This document shows positions 53,313 through 61,774 of a stretch of 64,000 bases of DNA, in pieces. Positions within the stretch are counted from its first letter, which is position 1, and each line of letters opens with the position of its first letter. A program made the position numbers and the translations under genes. Source of the DNA: Planctomycetota bacterium (GTDB lineage: Bacteria > Planctomycetota > Phycisphaerae > Phycisphaerales > UBA5793); contig JABFGK010000001.1 in NCBI GenBank assembly GCA_013112555.1, positions 1,462,581 to 1,526,580 of the forward strand, given 5' to 3'. The notes below the pieces were generated by a model. It saw only the letters and a list, made by a program, of their open reading frames with translations, did not search any database and was not told where the DNA came from.

Positions 53313-54380
53313 ATGACCCAGAAGCCGCGAACCAACTCGATGTCATTCGGCGAGCACCTTGAGGAGTTGCGGTTCCGCCTCATCCTGGCCCTGATCTGCC
53401 CGCTCGTGCTGGCGATTCCAGGCATGATCTTCGGCAAGCACATCCTCGCCTGGCTCGCCCGGCCGGTGTACAAGGCCCTCGAAAACGAGGGGCTCCCGGC
53501 CCGAATGCAGGCTCTGACCCCGGTCGAGGCATTTGTCGCCTACATCAAGGTGGCACTCATTTCCGCCGTCGTGTGTTCGGCACCCCTTCTGGTCTATCAA
53601 CTCTGGAAGTTCATCGAACCCGGTTTATACAAGCATGAGCGGCGATTTGTCTACCTGCTCATCCCGATGAGTACGGTTCTGACCTTTCTTGGGATCGCCT
53701 TCCTGTACTACATCATGCTCCCATTGTCGTTGCGGATGCTGATTCGCTTCGGCAACGCCCTTGATCTCGGGCCGACAGCGGTCCTGATTGAGCCGGCCGT
53801 CGCAGACGGGGCAGAAGGCAGCGAGGAGGGGACGGTCGAGCAGGGGCAGCCTCCGCCCGAAGCAGTCGTACCGGGTGAGCCGCCGACAGAGGAGGATCCC
53901 CCTGCCCAGGCCCTGGCGCTCCCGGAAATTCCGGTCCTTGAGATAGCCCCGGCGACGATGGCACCCGGCGAGATCTTCTACCACGAACAACGCCGTCAAC
54001 TCATCATGATGCAAGGTGATGGGACGTTGGTGGTGATCGACACGCGCCCGGTCGGGACGTCATTCACACAGGAATATCGGCTCAAGGATTATCTGTCGTT
54101 TATCTTCTCACTGATCCTGGCCTTCGGGATCGCGTTCCAATTGCCGTTGGTGATGCTCCTGCTGGGCTGGGTCGGGATTGTCCAAATCGATCAACTCCGA
54201 CATGGCCGGCGGTATGCGGTCATGGCCGTCTTTGTGGCGGGGGCCATGCTGACGCCGCCGGACGTCGTCTCGCAGCTGGCGCTGGCAATCCCGCTGTATG
54301 CGCTCTATGAAGTCAGCATTATTCTGCTGCGCGTGATCCCGCTGCGGACCATGACGCGGGAGACCGCAGACAAGTCCTAG
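53313..54380 (+). CDS. tatC: Sec-independent translocase TatC with a long periplasmic insert
   Basis: This 355-residue protein is the core receptor of the Tat pathway, which exports folded proteins with twin-arginine signals. The N-terminal SFGEHLEELRFRL and the TPVEAFVAYIKVA and QLWKFIEPGLYKHERR motifs match the family, with six membrane segments. Between segments 3 and 4 residues about 149-254 form an insert rich in Pro, Glu and Ala, including GQPPPEAVVPGEPPTEEDPP, where normal TatC has about 15 residues. The insert faces the periplasm. The insert ends in a small beta-like part with IFYHEQRRQLIMMQGDGTL. The ATG at 53313 is preferred; Met at 53340 is possible. A TATACT at 53186-53191 may be the -10 element. 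No tatA or tatB lies nearby. Confidence 0.93.
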   Translation: MTQKPRTNSMSFGEHLEELRFRLILALICPLVLAIPGMIFGKHILAWLARPVYKALENEGLPARMQALTPVEAFVAYIKVALISAVVCSAPLLVYQLWKFIEPGLYKHERRFVYLLIPMSTVLTFLGIAFLYYIMLPLSLRMLIRFGNALDLGPTAVLIEPAVADGAEGSEEGTVEQGQPPPEAVVPGEPPTEEDPPAQALALPEIPVLEIAPATMAPGEIFYHEQRRQLIMMQGDGTLVVIDTRPVGTSFTQEYRLKDYLSFIFSLILAFGIAFQLPLVMLLLGWVGIVQIDQLRHGRRYAVMAVFVAGAMLTPPDVVSQLALAIPLYALYEVSIILLRVIPLRTMTRETADKS

Positions 54381-54635
54381 TGCAAACCGAAGTGGTTACC
54401 GGGGCTTCCGGGGAGTGGTGGCGCAGGACAGATAATCTGCCGGGTGATAATGCATCGGGCGATAAGTCGCTAATGTACTGTTTTTCGGCCGGTTACAATC
54501 AGGGGCATCAATGTGCACAGCCCGTCGGTTCGATACATTCCGCAGAGGTTGACCATCCCGCGTAACTGGATTGTTGCGTGGCGTGGCCACTGGAGAAATC
54601 GGGGGTTTCGAAGGAGAGGAATTCGTCTTTTTACA

Positions 54636-55163
54636 ATGAGGGTACTTACACCAGCAACATCTTCAGATGCGCGATCTCCGCGCGCCGGCGACATTGACCA
54701 TCAAATGATGCAGCATGCCATCATGCTCGCGCACCAGGCTGCCGAGCGCGACGAGGTCCCGGTCGGTGCCGTCGTCTATCGCGGGGATCAGATTATCTCC
54801 GAAGGCTTTAATCTTCGTGAGTGCGATAGCGATCCCACGGCTCATGCCGAGGTCATCGCCGTCCGGGCGGCTGCCAAGCGGCTCGGCGAATGGAGGCTGA
54901 CCGATTGCACACTGGCAGTCACGCTCGAACCGTGCCCCATGTGTGCCGGTGCCCTGGTCAATGCCAGGCTCGGCCGACTCGTCTACGGGGCATCCGACCC
55001 GAAGGCCGGGGCTGTCCGAACCCTGTATACGCTGTGCAATGACTCGAGGCTCAACCACTCCGTGGAAGTGGTGGGGGGGGTCTGTGCCTACGAGTGCGGC
55101 CGACTTCTCAAGGACTTCTTCAAACAGAAGCGGGCCCAGCGCCAGGCAGCCAGACGAAAGTAA
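54636..55163 (+). CDS. tadA: tRNA-specific adenosine deaminase
   Basis: This 175-residue zinc enzyme converts A34 to inosine in the wobble position of tRNA-Arg. The deaminase motifs are present: HAEV with His70 and catalytic Glu72, and EPCPMCAGAL with Cys100 and Cys103. The TadA-specific SDPKAGAVRTLYTL and the C-terminal LLKDFFKQKRAQ helix are also seen. About 20 residues precede the usual start. The ATG at 54636 follows a T-rich stretch with no near ribosome-binding site, so a later start at Met25 or Met26 is possible. A run of eight G at 55073-55080 lies inside the coding frame. Confidence 0.93.
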   Translation: MRVLTPATSSDARSPRAGDIDHQMMQHAIMLAHQAAERDEVPVGAVVYRGDQIISEGFNLRECDSDPTAHAEVIAVRAAAKRLGEWRLTDCTLAVTLEPCPMCAGALVNARLGRLVYGASDPKAGAVRTLYTLCNDSRLNHSVEVVGGVCAYECGRLLKDFFKQKRAQRQAARRK

Positions 55164-55416
55164 ACCTTCGGTGCCGATCGGCCCCATCGCAGCCGATAAC
55201 AGCGCTCACCAATACATACACACCGACTCAGCCCTCGTCATTGACGGGGGTTGCGTCGTTTCTGCAACCGGCAGACCGGCCAAATCGTACTGTTTATTGA
55301 GACGATTGCATTTCGCACGCTTTTTCGCTACCATCGAAGGAGCGACGTGCGACGGTGAGCGCATCCGTGCTCAGTCTTGCGAGACCGCCGCCGAATGCGT
55401 CGTCTGGAAAGACGCT

Positions 55417-56037
55417 ATGGAAGGGGTGCTCAACAGCAAGGTGCTCGTTCTCAACCGCTCGTACATGGCGGTGCGAGTGACGACCGCGCGCCGGGCCTTC
55501 CATCTGCTGGTCAAGAACCTGGCCGAGGTCATCGCCGTCGAGGACGGCCACTACGCCAACTACGACTTCCCGACCTGGACCGAACTCGGCTCACTGCAAC
55601 GCCAGTATGAACCTGACGCCCATGAGTGGGTCCAGACGGTTCGCTTCTGTATTGCCGTTCCAAAGGTCATCAGGCTGCTCGGCTACGATCGACTGCCGAA
55701 GCAGCAGGTCAAACTCAATCGCCGCAACATCTTCGCCAGAGACCGCAATCGGTGTCAGTACTGCGGGAAGGTATTTCCCAGCAGTGAGTTGAGCCTCGAT
55801 CATGTGGTCCCACGCAGCCAGGGCGGACGCGAAACGTGGACGAACCTGGTCTGTGCCTGCACCCGCTGCAATGCGAGGAAGGGCGGCCGAACGCCGCAGC
55901 AGGCTGCCATCGCGCTGATTCGCGAGCCATATAAACCGCGTCGGAATCCGGCCCTGACCCTTCGCCTCGGATCCCCGCGGTACGCCTGCTGGCAGGCCTT
56001 TCTCAACGATGCCTACTGGTCCGTCGAGCTCCGATAG
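55417..56037 (+). CDS. HNH endonuclease family protein
   Basis: This 206-residue protein has an N-terminal part with SKVLVLNRSYMAVRVTTARR, typical of a widespread chromosomal HNH family, and a C-terminal HNH domain. That domain has the zinc cysteines CQYCG and CTRCN, the catalytic LSLDHVVPRSQGG and the WTNLVCAC element. The family is found next to no fixed partner and its cellular role is not established; nucleic-acid cleavage is inferred. GGAAAG lies before the ATG at 55417; the frame continues upstream into TadA but as a shadow. There is a 253-base gap after tadA that shows no gene. Confidence 0.88.
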   Translation: MEGVLNSKVLVLNRSYMAVRVTTARRAFHLLVKNLAEVIAVEDGHYANYDFPTWTELGSLQRQYEPDAHEWVQTVRFCIAVPKVIRLLGYDRLPKQQVKLNRRNIFARDRNRCQYCGKVFPSSELSLDHVVPRSQGGRETWTNLVCACTRCNARKGGRTPQQAAIALIREPYKPRRNPALTLRLGSPRYACWQAFLNDAYWSVELR

Positions 56038-56260
56038 CAAGAATTCATGGCATCTACCTCGATGGCTGACATTCTGTGCTGATCACGGTCCCTGCAGTCT
56101 TACAAAAGTGCCCCATCTGTCTTCTCATTTGCCAGGAACAGGAATCCTTCCTGCCCGGGAGTGGTTGCATAGGAGCGTCTTTGGGTGTGTTCCTGCGCGC
56201 CGGCGTGGTGGTGCCCGCCCGACCGTTCGACTTGAGTGTCTCTCTGTGAAAGGACTGTTC

Positions 56261-57739
56261 ATGACTCAGCCGACTTTCCAACCGTCTGCTTTGCAGCGCC
56301 TGTGCCGCTCTGGTGTGTCTGCCCTCGCCGTGGTACTCACCGGTGCGATGCTCTCAACGAGTGTCCAGGCTCAGACCGCTGACATCCCGCAGCATGATGA
56401 GACCCTGTTAATCGATTCCGGCTGGTGCACGAACTCGACAGGCTCGGCACAGGTCATCTGGTCCGATCTGATCGAGTTTCCGGATGCCACCTGGGTGCGG
56501 CTGTACTTTGATCAGGTGATGCTCGGCCCGTGGGAGGGGACTGATGCTCGTGCCATGCTCCGGATCACCTCACTTGATGATTTTGCCGTCCAGCATCTCG
56601 ATGCGGTAACGGTGCAGCAGTGGGGCTTGTCATCGGCGTACTTCAACGGCAATGCCGTCTCAGTCGAACTGCTGGCTGAGCCTGGTGCCGGCCCGTGCCG
56701 GGTTGTTTTTGATCATGCTACGGTTGGTGAACCGGTCGGCGAAGTGATTTCCAGCATCTGTGGGCCGACGGATGATCGGCTCCCGTCCGAGGAACTTAAG
56801 ACCTGCCGCCTGCTGTCAATTGGCTGCACCGGCTGGCTGATCGACGACCCGCATCATCAGTTCCTGACAGCCGGCCACTGCAAGGCGCTGGGCGATCTCA
56901 GCGTGGCTGAGTTCAACGTCCCCTTGTCGGACGGCAGCGGCAACATCAGGCATCCCGGGCCGGAGGATCAGTACTCCGTCGATAACAGTTCGGTGCAGTA
57001 TCATTACGTGACGATCGGTGATGACTATTGCTACTTTGGCTGCTTCCCGAACTCGGAGACGGGCTTGACAGCCTATCAGGCTCAGGGCGAGCACTTCACA
57101 CTCGATACAGCAGCCCCGCCGGTACAAGGCCAGACGATTCGCATCACCGGATTCGGCACGACCGACAACTCGGTCCCTCGTGAATGGAATCAGGCACAAA
57201 AGACTCACACCGGCCAGTACTATCTTCACTCCGGAACGCAGATCGGCTACCAGACTGACACGTCAGGCGGGAACTCCGGTTCGCCGGTCTTCAATGAGAC
57301 CGAAGGGCTGGCCATCGGCATACATACGCACGGCGGGTGCTACAACGGCGGCGGCTACAACTCCGGGACGGCCATCGAGCATCCCGGCCTGCAGGCAGCG
57401 CTGCTGGCAAGCCCGCGCGGCGTGTGTGCACCGTTTGATCTGGCCGTCTCAGATCTCTTTGCCGGGCAGATGGCCACCGTGACCGCCACCAATGCGAACG
57501 CGTCTTCAATGGTGTACTTCACTTACAGCACACGCGGCACCGGGGCGACCGAGGTCCCGGCGTTGGGCGTCCGCCTGAGCATTGCCAATCCGGTACTCGG
57601 CGGGAGTTCGATGGCCGATAACACCGGTCGTGCTGAACTTCAGCGCCGACTCGGAAACGGCCTGGGTGGGATCACCGTGTGGGTTCAGGCAGCCCAGGCA
57701 GGAATGACGTCCGACGTCGTCTCGAAGCGAATCAACTGA
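56261..57739 (+). CDS. Secreted trypsin-like serine protease with C-terminal tail domain
   Basis: This 492-residue protein has a signal peptide (1-37, ending SVQAQT), an N-terminal beta domain (about 40-165) and a trypsin-like domain (about 170-385). The triad is TAGHC (His206), an Asp probably in GDDYCYFG, and GGNSGSPVF (Ser339). ITGFGTTD and GIHTHGGC also fit S1 enzymes. Several cysteines suggest disulfides. The last about 100 residues form a separate domain from AVSDLFAGQMATV to SKRIN that is homologous to the end of the subtilisin-like protease at 58113. AAAGGA lies seven bases before the ATG at 56261; the frame upstream is a shadow region. It acts outside the cytoplasm; the substrate is unknown. 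Confidence 0.9.
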   Translation: MTQPTFQPSALQRLCRSGVSALAVVLTGAMLSTSVQAQTADIPQHDETLLIDSGWCTNSTGSAQVIWSDLIEFPDATWVRLYFDQVMLGPWEGTDARAMLRITSLDDFAVQHLDAVTVQQWGLSSAYFNGNAVSVELLAEPGAGPCRVVFDHATVGEPVGEVISSICGPTDDRLPSEELKTCRLLSIGCTGWLIDDPHHQFLTAGHCKALGDLSVAEFNVPLSDGSGNIRHPGPEDQYSVDNSSVQYHYVTIGDDYCYFGCFPNSETGLTAYQAQGEHFTLDTAAPPVQGQTIRITGFGTTDNSVPREWNQAQKTHTGQYYLHSGTQIGYQTDTSGGNSGSPVFNETEGLAIGIHTHGGCYNGGGYNSGTAIEHPGLQAALLASPRGVCAPFDLAVSDLFAGQMATVTATNANASSMVYFTYSTRGTGATEVPALGVRLSIANPVLGGSSMADNTGRAELQRRLGNGLGGITVWVQAAQAGMTSDVVSKRIN

Positions 57740-58112
57740 CGACGCGGTCGGCACTATTGCCGGGAGTGGACGTAACTAAGCCTCGGATCATCACAAGATG
57801 GCGTGATGCGTGCGCATCATCCCCCCGGCAGAGCCGGGGGCTAACTCACGCACGCGAGGTCCATCGTAGAGCATGGTGATCGGACGTATCTTGTCAACAT
57901 TCGACTTGCGTTCGGAATAGCAGACCGAACTTGTCGAGTTTTGCTTGCAGGCAGGATGGCCATCGGCTATCTTGCGACTGCATGCGTTGCAGTGTGCGTC
58001 ATTGCCACGTCTTATCGGTAGAAGAGTCTGCTGATTGTTCGCGTTGGCAACCGTGGTCCCCCATCAAGCAAGAAAGCACTTGACAACCAGAAGACTGAGA
58101 CAGGAGTTCTGA
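57740..58112. other. Intergenic region between the two protease genes
   Basis: This 373-base gap has no gene that I can support. It contains one strong palindrome at 57822-57840 (listed separately) and ends with AGGAG six bases before the subtilisin-like protease start. No T-run terminator follows the trypsin-like gene. Confidence 0.5.
57822..57840. repeat. REP-like palindrome
   Basis: CCCCCGGC (57822-57829) pairs perfectly with GCCGGGGG (57833-57840) over a 3-base loop and is followed by CTAACTCACGC. The GGCTA(A)C tail is shared with the palindromes at 60959-61079. There is no T-run, so it is better read as a REP-like element than a terminator. Confidence 0.65.
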
Positions 58113-60713
58113 ATGCACTCGAATACACGAATCTACCACTCCGCCGCGCTGGCCGGCTTATCACTCTCATGGGCTGTGTGCAGCATGCCTGGACTGCAGG
58201 CGTCGGCTGTGGCTGCCGAGTTTCCGGCTATCGGTACTCCGGGCAGCGCACTGACCGCCGGTGATGCCGTCCATCTCCAGCAGCGTACCTTGACCCTTGA
58301 CAACGGCCGGACGATCGTTTCGCTGTGGAAGCAGCAGGATCCCGACAGTGGGTTGCTGGTCGATTGGTACTCCGTCAGCCTTGACGGTGGGAAGACCGTT
58401 CAGACGGCACGACGGGCTGATTACCGTCTGCTGATTCGCAATGCCACATTCGACCCGATGGGTTCCGAGCCGGCTTTGTCTCCAGCGCTGGTTGCCGGCA
58501 TGGATAACGAACTGTACGTCGTGCAGTTCCACTCGCAGACCCTTGATTCGTATCGCCAGGACATCGAGGACGCCGGCGGTGAGATCGCCAAGTACCTGGC
58601 AAACTACGCCTATATTGTGCGGCTCGATGAGCAGGCACGGCAGACCGTTGCGAATCTGCCGGCCGTGCGCTGGGTGGGTGCCTACCACCCGTACTACCGG
58701 CTTGATCAGGACGTCCTGGCAACGCACTTTTCAGACCACCTCAGCGCGGCGGCCCACAGCAACAGCAGCACCGGGATGGCTGACATGGTTGACCAGGGCC
58801 CGGGAGCCGAAGTCATCGGCAATGATTCCGTGGCCGTCGGCGACGCTGCACACGACTTGGGTGTCTTCAGCATTCAGGTGATCGAACGCGGCCCGCGGCA
58901 GAAGGAAATCGTGGCCAATCGGATTCTGGATATGGGCGGCCGGATCGAGCACCTGATCCCGGACGGCTTCCTCCTGCGTGCAACCCTGACACTCGATCAA
59001 CTCGAGGCAGTGCTGCACATGAATGAGGTCCTTTTTGTCGATCCGTGGTCCCCGCCGGAGGTTGATATGGAGAAGGCCCGCTCGCTCCAGGGCGTGGACT
59101 ATTTGGAGAGCCAGACCGGATTCAGCGGTCAGGGCGTTCGGGCGGAAGTGTTTGATACCGGTATTCGATCGAGCCATGTCGACTTCCAGGACCCGCCGAT
59201 GCTGTTCCACGGGGCAAACTCCTCGGATACCTCGCACGGCACCCAGACGACCGGCATCGTTTTTGCCGATGGCCTGAACAATGCCAGTGCACGAGGCATG
59301 TTGCCGGACGCGGAGCAGCCGATTTCCGCCAGTTTCCATTACCTGTCGAATCGGTACACCCATACGTCGCAACTGACCGACCCGAACGGAGATTACAGGG
59401 CCGTCTTCCAGACCAACAGTTGGGGCGGCGGGCGCACCCGCTCGTACAACTCCACGAGTATGGAGATGGATGATATTCTGTTCCTGAACGACATTGTGAT
59501 CATGCAATCACAGTCGAATGCAGGCAACCAGGATTCGCGCCCGCAGGCATGGTCCAAGAACATCATCTCCGTCGGTGGTTATTACCACTACGACAACACG
59601 AACAAGGCGGATGATCGCTGGAACTTCGGTGCCAGCATCGGCCCCGCTGAGGACGGCCGCATCAAGCCTGACCTGGCGAACTTCTATGACAGCATTCTGA
59701 CTACTTCAGATTCCTGCAATACGTGCTACACCGGCAGCATGGGTGGGACAAGCGGTGCTACGCCGATCGTAGCCGGCCATATCGGGCTGATTTTCCAGAT
59801 GTGGCATGAAGGCGTGTTCCCCGGCCACGGTGGCGGCAACAATGTGTTTGACAGCCGGCCGCATATGAGCACCGCCAAGGCGCTGGCCATCAATACGGCC
59901 GTGCCGCATCCGTTCCCACCGGATACGGATATGAGCCGAATGCGACAGGGCTGGGGCACACCGGACCAGCGCCAGCTGTACGACTACAGCACGAACAGTT
60001 TCATCATTGATGAGACGGATGTGCTGACGAATCTCGACAGTGCGTATTACGACGTCTTCGTGAATCCCGGTGAGCCGCAACTTCGCATCACGCTTGTGTA
60101 CACCGACACGGCTGGCACGACCTCGTCCCGCCAGCATCGTATTAACGACCTGACGCTGCGAGTCACATCACCGGGTGGGACCTCGTACTGGGGCAACTAC
60201 GGCCTTGAGGACGGCCATTGGTCGGTCGCAGGCGGGTCGGCGGACACATATAACACAGTCGAAAATGTGTTTGTTGAGAATCCTGAATCCGGCTCATGGC
60301 TGGTCGAGGTCTGGGCGGCCGAGATCAACGAAGATTCCCACACCGAGACCGGCGCCGTCGACGCCGACTTTGCATTGGTTGTGACCGGTGCAACGGGTGA
60401 GGCCGGTATGCTGCTGGAGGTGACTGACCTCTACCAGGGCCAGCAGGCAACGCTGACTGTCAGCAATGCGACGCCCCTTGCCGATGTGTACTTCGTGTAC
60501 AGCATCAAGGGCAATGGCAGCACGTATGTGGGCGCGCTCGACGTGACGCTCGATCTGAAGTCGCCGAAACTGGCCGGCTCGGATCAGGCCGATGTTGACG
60601 GTACGGCCGTGTACGTTGGTAATGTTCCGTCCGGATCGGCCGGAAACCTCGTCTGGGTTCAGGCAGCAGAGTACCAGAACAAGACGAACGTGGTCCTCAA
60701 GCAGATCAACTGA
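58113..60713 (+). CDS. Secreted subtilisin-like (S8) protease with duplicated prodomain
   Basis: This 866-residue protein has a signal peptide (1-35). Two inhibitor-I9-like regions follow, one near 130-200 with ELYVVQFHSQTLDSYRQDI and one near 245-325 with GRIEHLIPDGFLLRATLTL. The S8 domain has the triad AEVFDTGI (Asp348), TSHGTQTTGI (His375) and GGTSGATPIVAG (Ser547). A P-domain-like beta-sandwich (about 650-765) with PQLRITLVYTDTAG follows. The last about 100 residues (EVTDLYQGQQATL to KQIN) are homologous to the tail of the trypsin-like protease at 56261. AGGAG lies six bases before the ATG. It is probably autoprocessed and acts outside the cell. Confidence 0.92.
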   Translation: MHSNTRIYHSAALAGLSLSWAVCSMPGLQASAVAAEFPAIGTPGSALTAGDAVHLQQRTLTLDNGRTIVSLWKQQDPDSGLLVDWYSVSLDGGKTVQTARRADYRLLIRNATFDPMGSEPALSPALVAGMDNELYVVQFHSQTLDSYRQDIEDAGGEIAKYLANYAYIVRLDEQARQTVANLPAVRWVGAYHPYYRLDQDVLATHFSDHLSAAAHSNSSTGMADMVDQGPGAEVIGNDSVAVGDAAHDLGVFSIQVIERGPRQKEIVANRILDMGGRIEHLIPDGFLLRATLTLDQLEAVLHMNEVLFVDPWSPPEVDMEKARSLQGVDYLESQTGFSGQGVRAEVFDTGIRSSHVDFQDPPMLFHGANSSDTSHGTQTTGIVFADGLNNASARGMLPDAEQPISASFHYLSNRYTHTSQLTDPNGDYRAVFQTNSWGGGRTRSYNSTSMEMDDILFLNDIVIMQSQSNAGNQDSRPQAWSKNIISVGGYYHYDNTNKADDRWNFGASIGPAEDGRIKPDLANFYDSILTTSDSCNTCYTGSMGGTSGATPIVAGHIGLIFQMWHEGVFPGHGGGNNVFDSRPHMSTAKALAINTAVPHPFPPDTDMSRMRQGWGTPDQRQLYDYSTNSFIIDETDVLTNLDSAYYDVFVNPGEPQLRITLVYTDTAGTTSSRQHRINDLTLRVTSPGGTSYWGNYGLEDGHWSVAGGSADTYNTVENVFVENPESGSWLVEVWAAEINEDSHTETGAVDADFALVVTGATGEAGMLLEVTDLYQGQQATLTVSNATPLADVYFVYSIKGNGSTYVGALDVTLDLKSPKLAGSDQADVDGTAVYVGNVPSGSAGNLVWVQAAEYQNKTNVVLKQIN

Positions 60714-60762
60714 TTCCAGGCGATGCCCATTGTGTGGGCAGCAGTCACTCTGAGACACACAC

Positions 60763-60801
60763 GCCCTCTTCAGAACCGATTTCTGGAGAGGGCTGTTTTT
60801 T
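60763..60801 (+). terminator. Rho-independent terminator of the subtilisin-like protease gene
   Basis: GCCCTCTTCAGAA (60763-60775) pairs with TTCTGGAGAGGGC (60781-60793) over 13 positions with one G-U pair and a 5-base loop, followed by TG and six T. It lies 50 bases after the stop. Confidence 0.92.
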
Positions 60802-60860
60802 CGTGATGCGCTAACAGAGTGGGAGGCCCGCTGGCTTCTGACGCGCGCGGCTTGTTGGAG

Positions 60861-60885
60861 GGTAGGGGCACATTGCATGTGCCCC
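60861..60885. repeat. Dispersed palindromic repeat, copy 2
   Basis: GGGGCACA pairs with TGTGCCCC over TTGCA. The 24 bases 60861-60884 are the exact reverse complement of 40725-40748, 20 kb away. Both copies lie in gene-free repeat islands. Confidence 0.8.
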
Positions 60886-60958
60886 GTTGTGGGTACTGAT
60901 CCTTTGTTACATTTCGTCCGCCCTCCGGGCAGTGAGTGTCGCGGTGTGCACTCCTCTT

Positions 60959-61079
60959 CCGGCGGCTGAAGCCGCCGGCTACGTTCGTGCGCCCTGACGG
61001 GCGAGGCACATCTTCCGGGGGTGGCGCTCGTCTGCGACTCGCTTCACCCCCGGCTACGCACGATCACCGCTTCGCGGTG
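60959..61079. repeat. Cluster of four REP-like hairpins
   Basis: Four hairpins follow each other. CCGGCGGC pairs with GCCGCCGG at 60959-60978 over TGAA. CGCCC pairs with GGGCG at 60990-61003. CCGGGGGTG pairs with CACCCCCGG at 61015-61053. CACCGC pairs with GCGGTG at 61065-61079 over TTC. The first and third both end in CCGGCTACG. The array lies directly before the 3' end of the tRNA-Val gene. Confidence 0.7.
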
Positions 61080-61101
61080 AAGCAGCCGGCGGACATGAAA
61101 A

Positions 61102-61175
61102 TGGGCGCTACTGGACTCGAACCAGCGACTTCCGCCGTGTAAAGGCGGCGCTCTAGCCAACTGAGCTAAGCGCCC
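61102..61175 (-). tRNA. tRNA-Val (anticodon UAC)
   Basis: The minus strand folds as a full cloverleaf of 74 bases: acceptor GGGCGCT with AGCGCCC and discriminator A, D stem GCTC with GAGC, anticodon stem CCGCC with GGCGG around the loop TTTACAC, and T stem GCTGG with CCAGT around TTCGAGT. The anticodon TAC reads Val GUA codons. The 3' CCA is not encoded. Confidence 0.97.
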
Positions 61176-61352
61176 AAACGACCCCTTGCGGGCCTGCAAA
61201 CACCTCTGCGAGGAACTGGCAAGCCGACTCGGGCGTACATGATAGAGCGTGATCCCGGCTGCGGCCTGCCGTGCAGACGGAGCAAATCGGGATAGACTCG
61301 GATCAGTTCATCGGATTTTCAGACCCCGCTAACGCGCTATCATGTGCGACCA

Positions 61353-61619
61353 ATGGCCAAGAAACTGCCCAAATCGCTCGCTGTGCTGGATGAGGACCTC
61401 TGTACGGGGTGCGAGGCCTGTGTGTCGGTCTGTCCCGTCGACTGCATCGATACCGAGCCGGGACACCAGTTTGAGAGCGTCATGCAGTTCTGCCATATCG
61501 ACCTGAAACGGTGCATCGGCTGTACGCTGTGTGCCCAGGTCTGCCCGTGGGACGTGATCTCAATGGTTCCGACGGATCAGGTCGTTCAGGTCGAGAAGTT
61601 CGCCCAGGCACTGGCCTAG
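61353..61619 (+). CDS. Two-[4Fe-4S] ferredoxin
   Basis: This 88-residue protein has two complete cluster motifs, CTGCEACVSVCPVDC and CIGCTLCAQVCPWD, in the bacterial 2x[4Fe-4S] ferredoxin pattern. It is a soluble electron carrier. The second part has extra spacing between the motifs (residues about 35-50), as in the Alvin type. The ATG at 61353 gives MAKKLPKSLAVLDED; a GTG at 61344 would add three residues. The E1 alpha gene follows after 155 bases on the same strand. A link to pyruvate oxidation is possible but E1-type dehydrogenases do not need ferredoxin, so the neighbourhood may be chance. Confidence 0.92.
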   Translation: MAKKLPKSLAVLDEDLCTGCEACVSVCPVDCIDTEPGHQFESVMQFCHIDLKRCIGCTLCAQVCPWDVISMVPTDQVVQVEKFAQALA

Positions 61620-61774
61620 CGGATCGGCTGACACAGACACCTATCGGCCGGATGACGGGGGACGATGGATCGGGGCCGGGGCGCGATTCTGAATAGTGGC
61701 CGTCCAAGTGGCCGCTGTCATCCGACAGTGTGGCAACTTTGAACAAGACAGATTGCAGAAACGAGTAGCAGGTC

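Noticed and set aside
55073..55080. Run of eight G inside tadA as a phase-variation tract
   Set aside because: tadA is normally essential, the run keeps the frame, and no on/off logic is evident.
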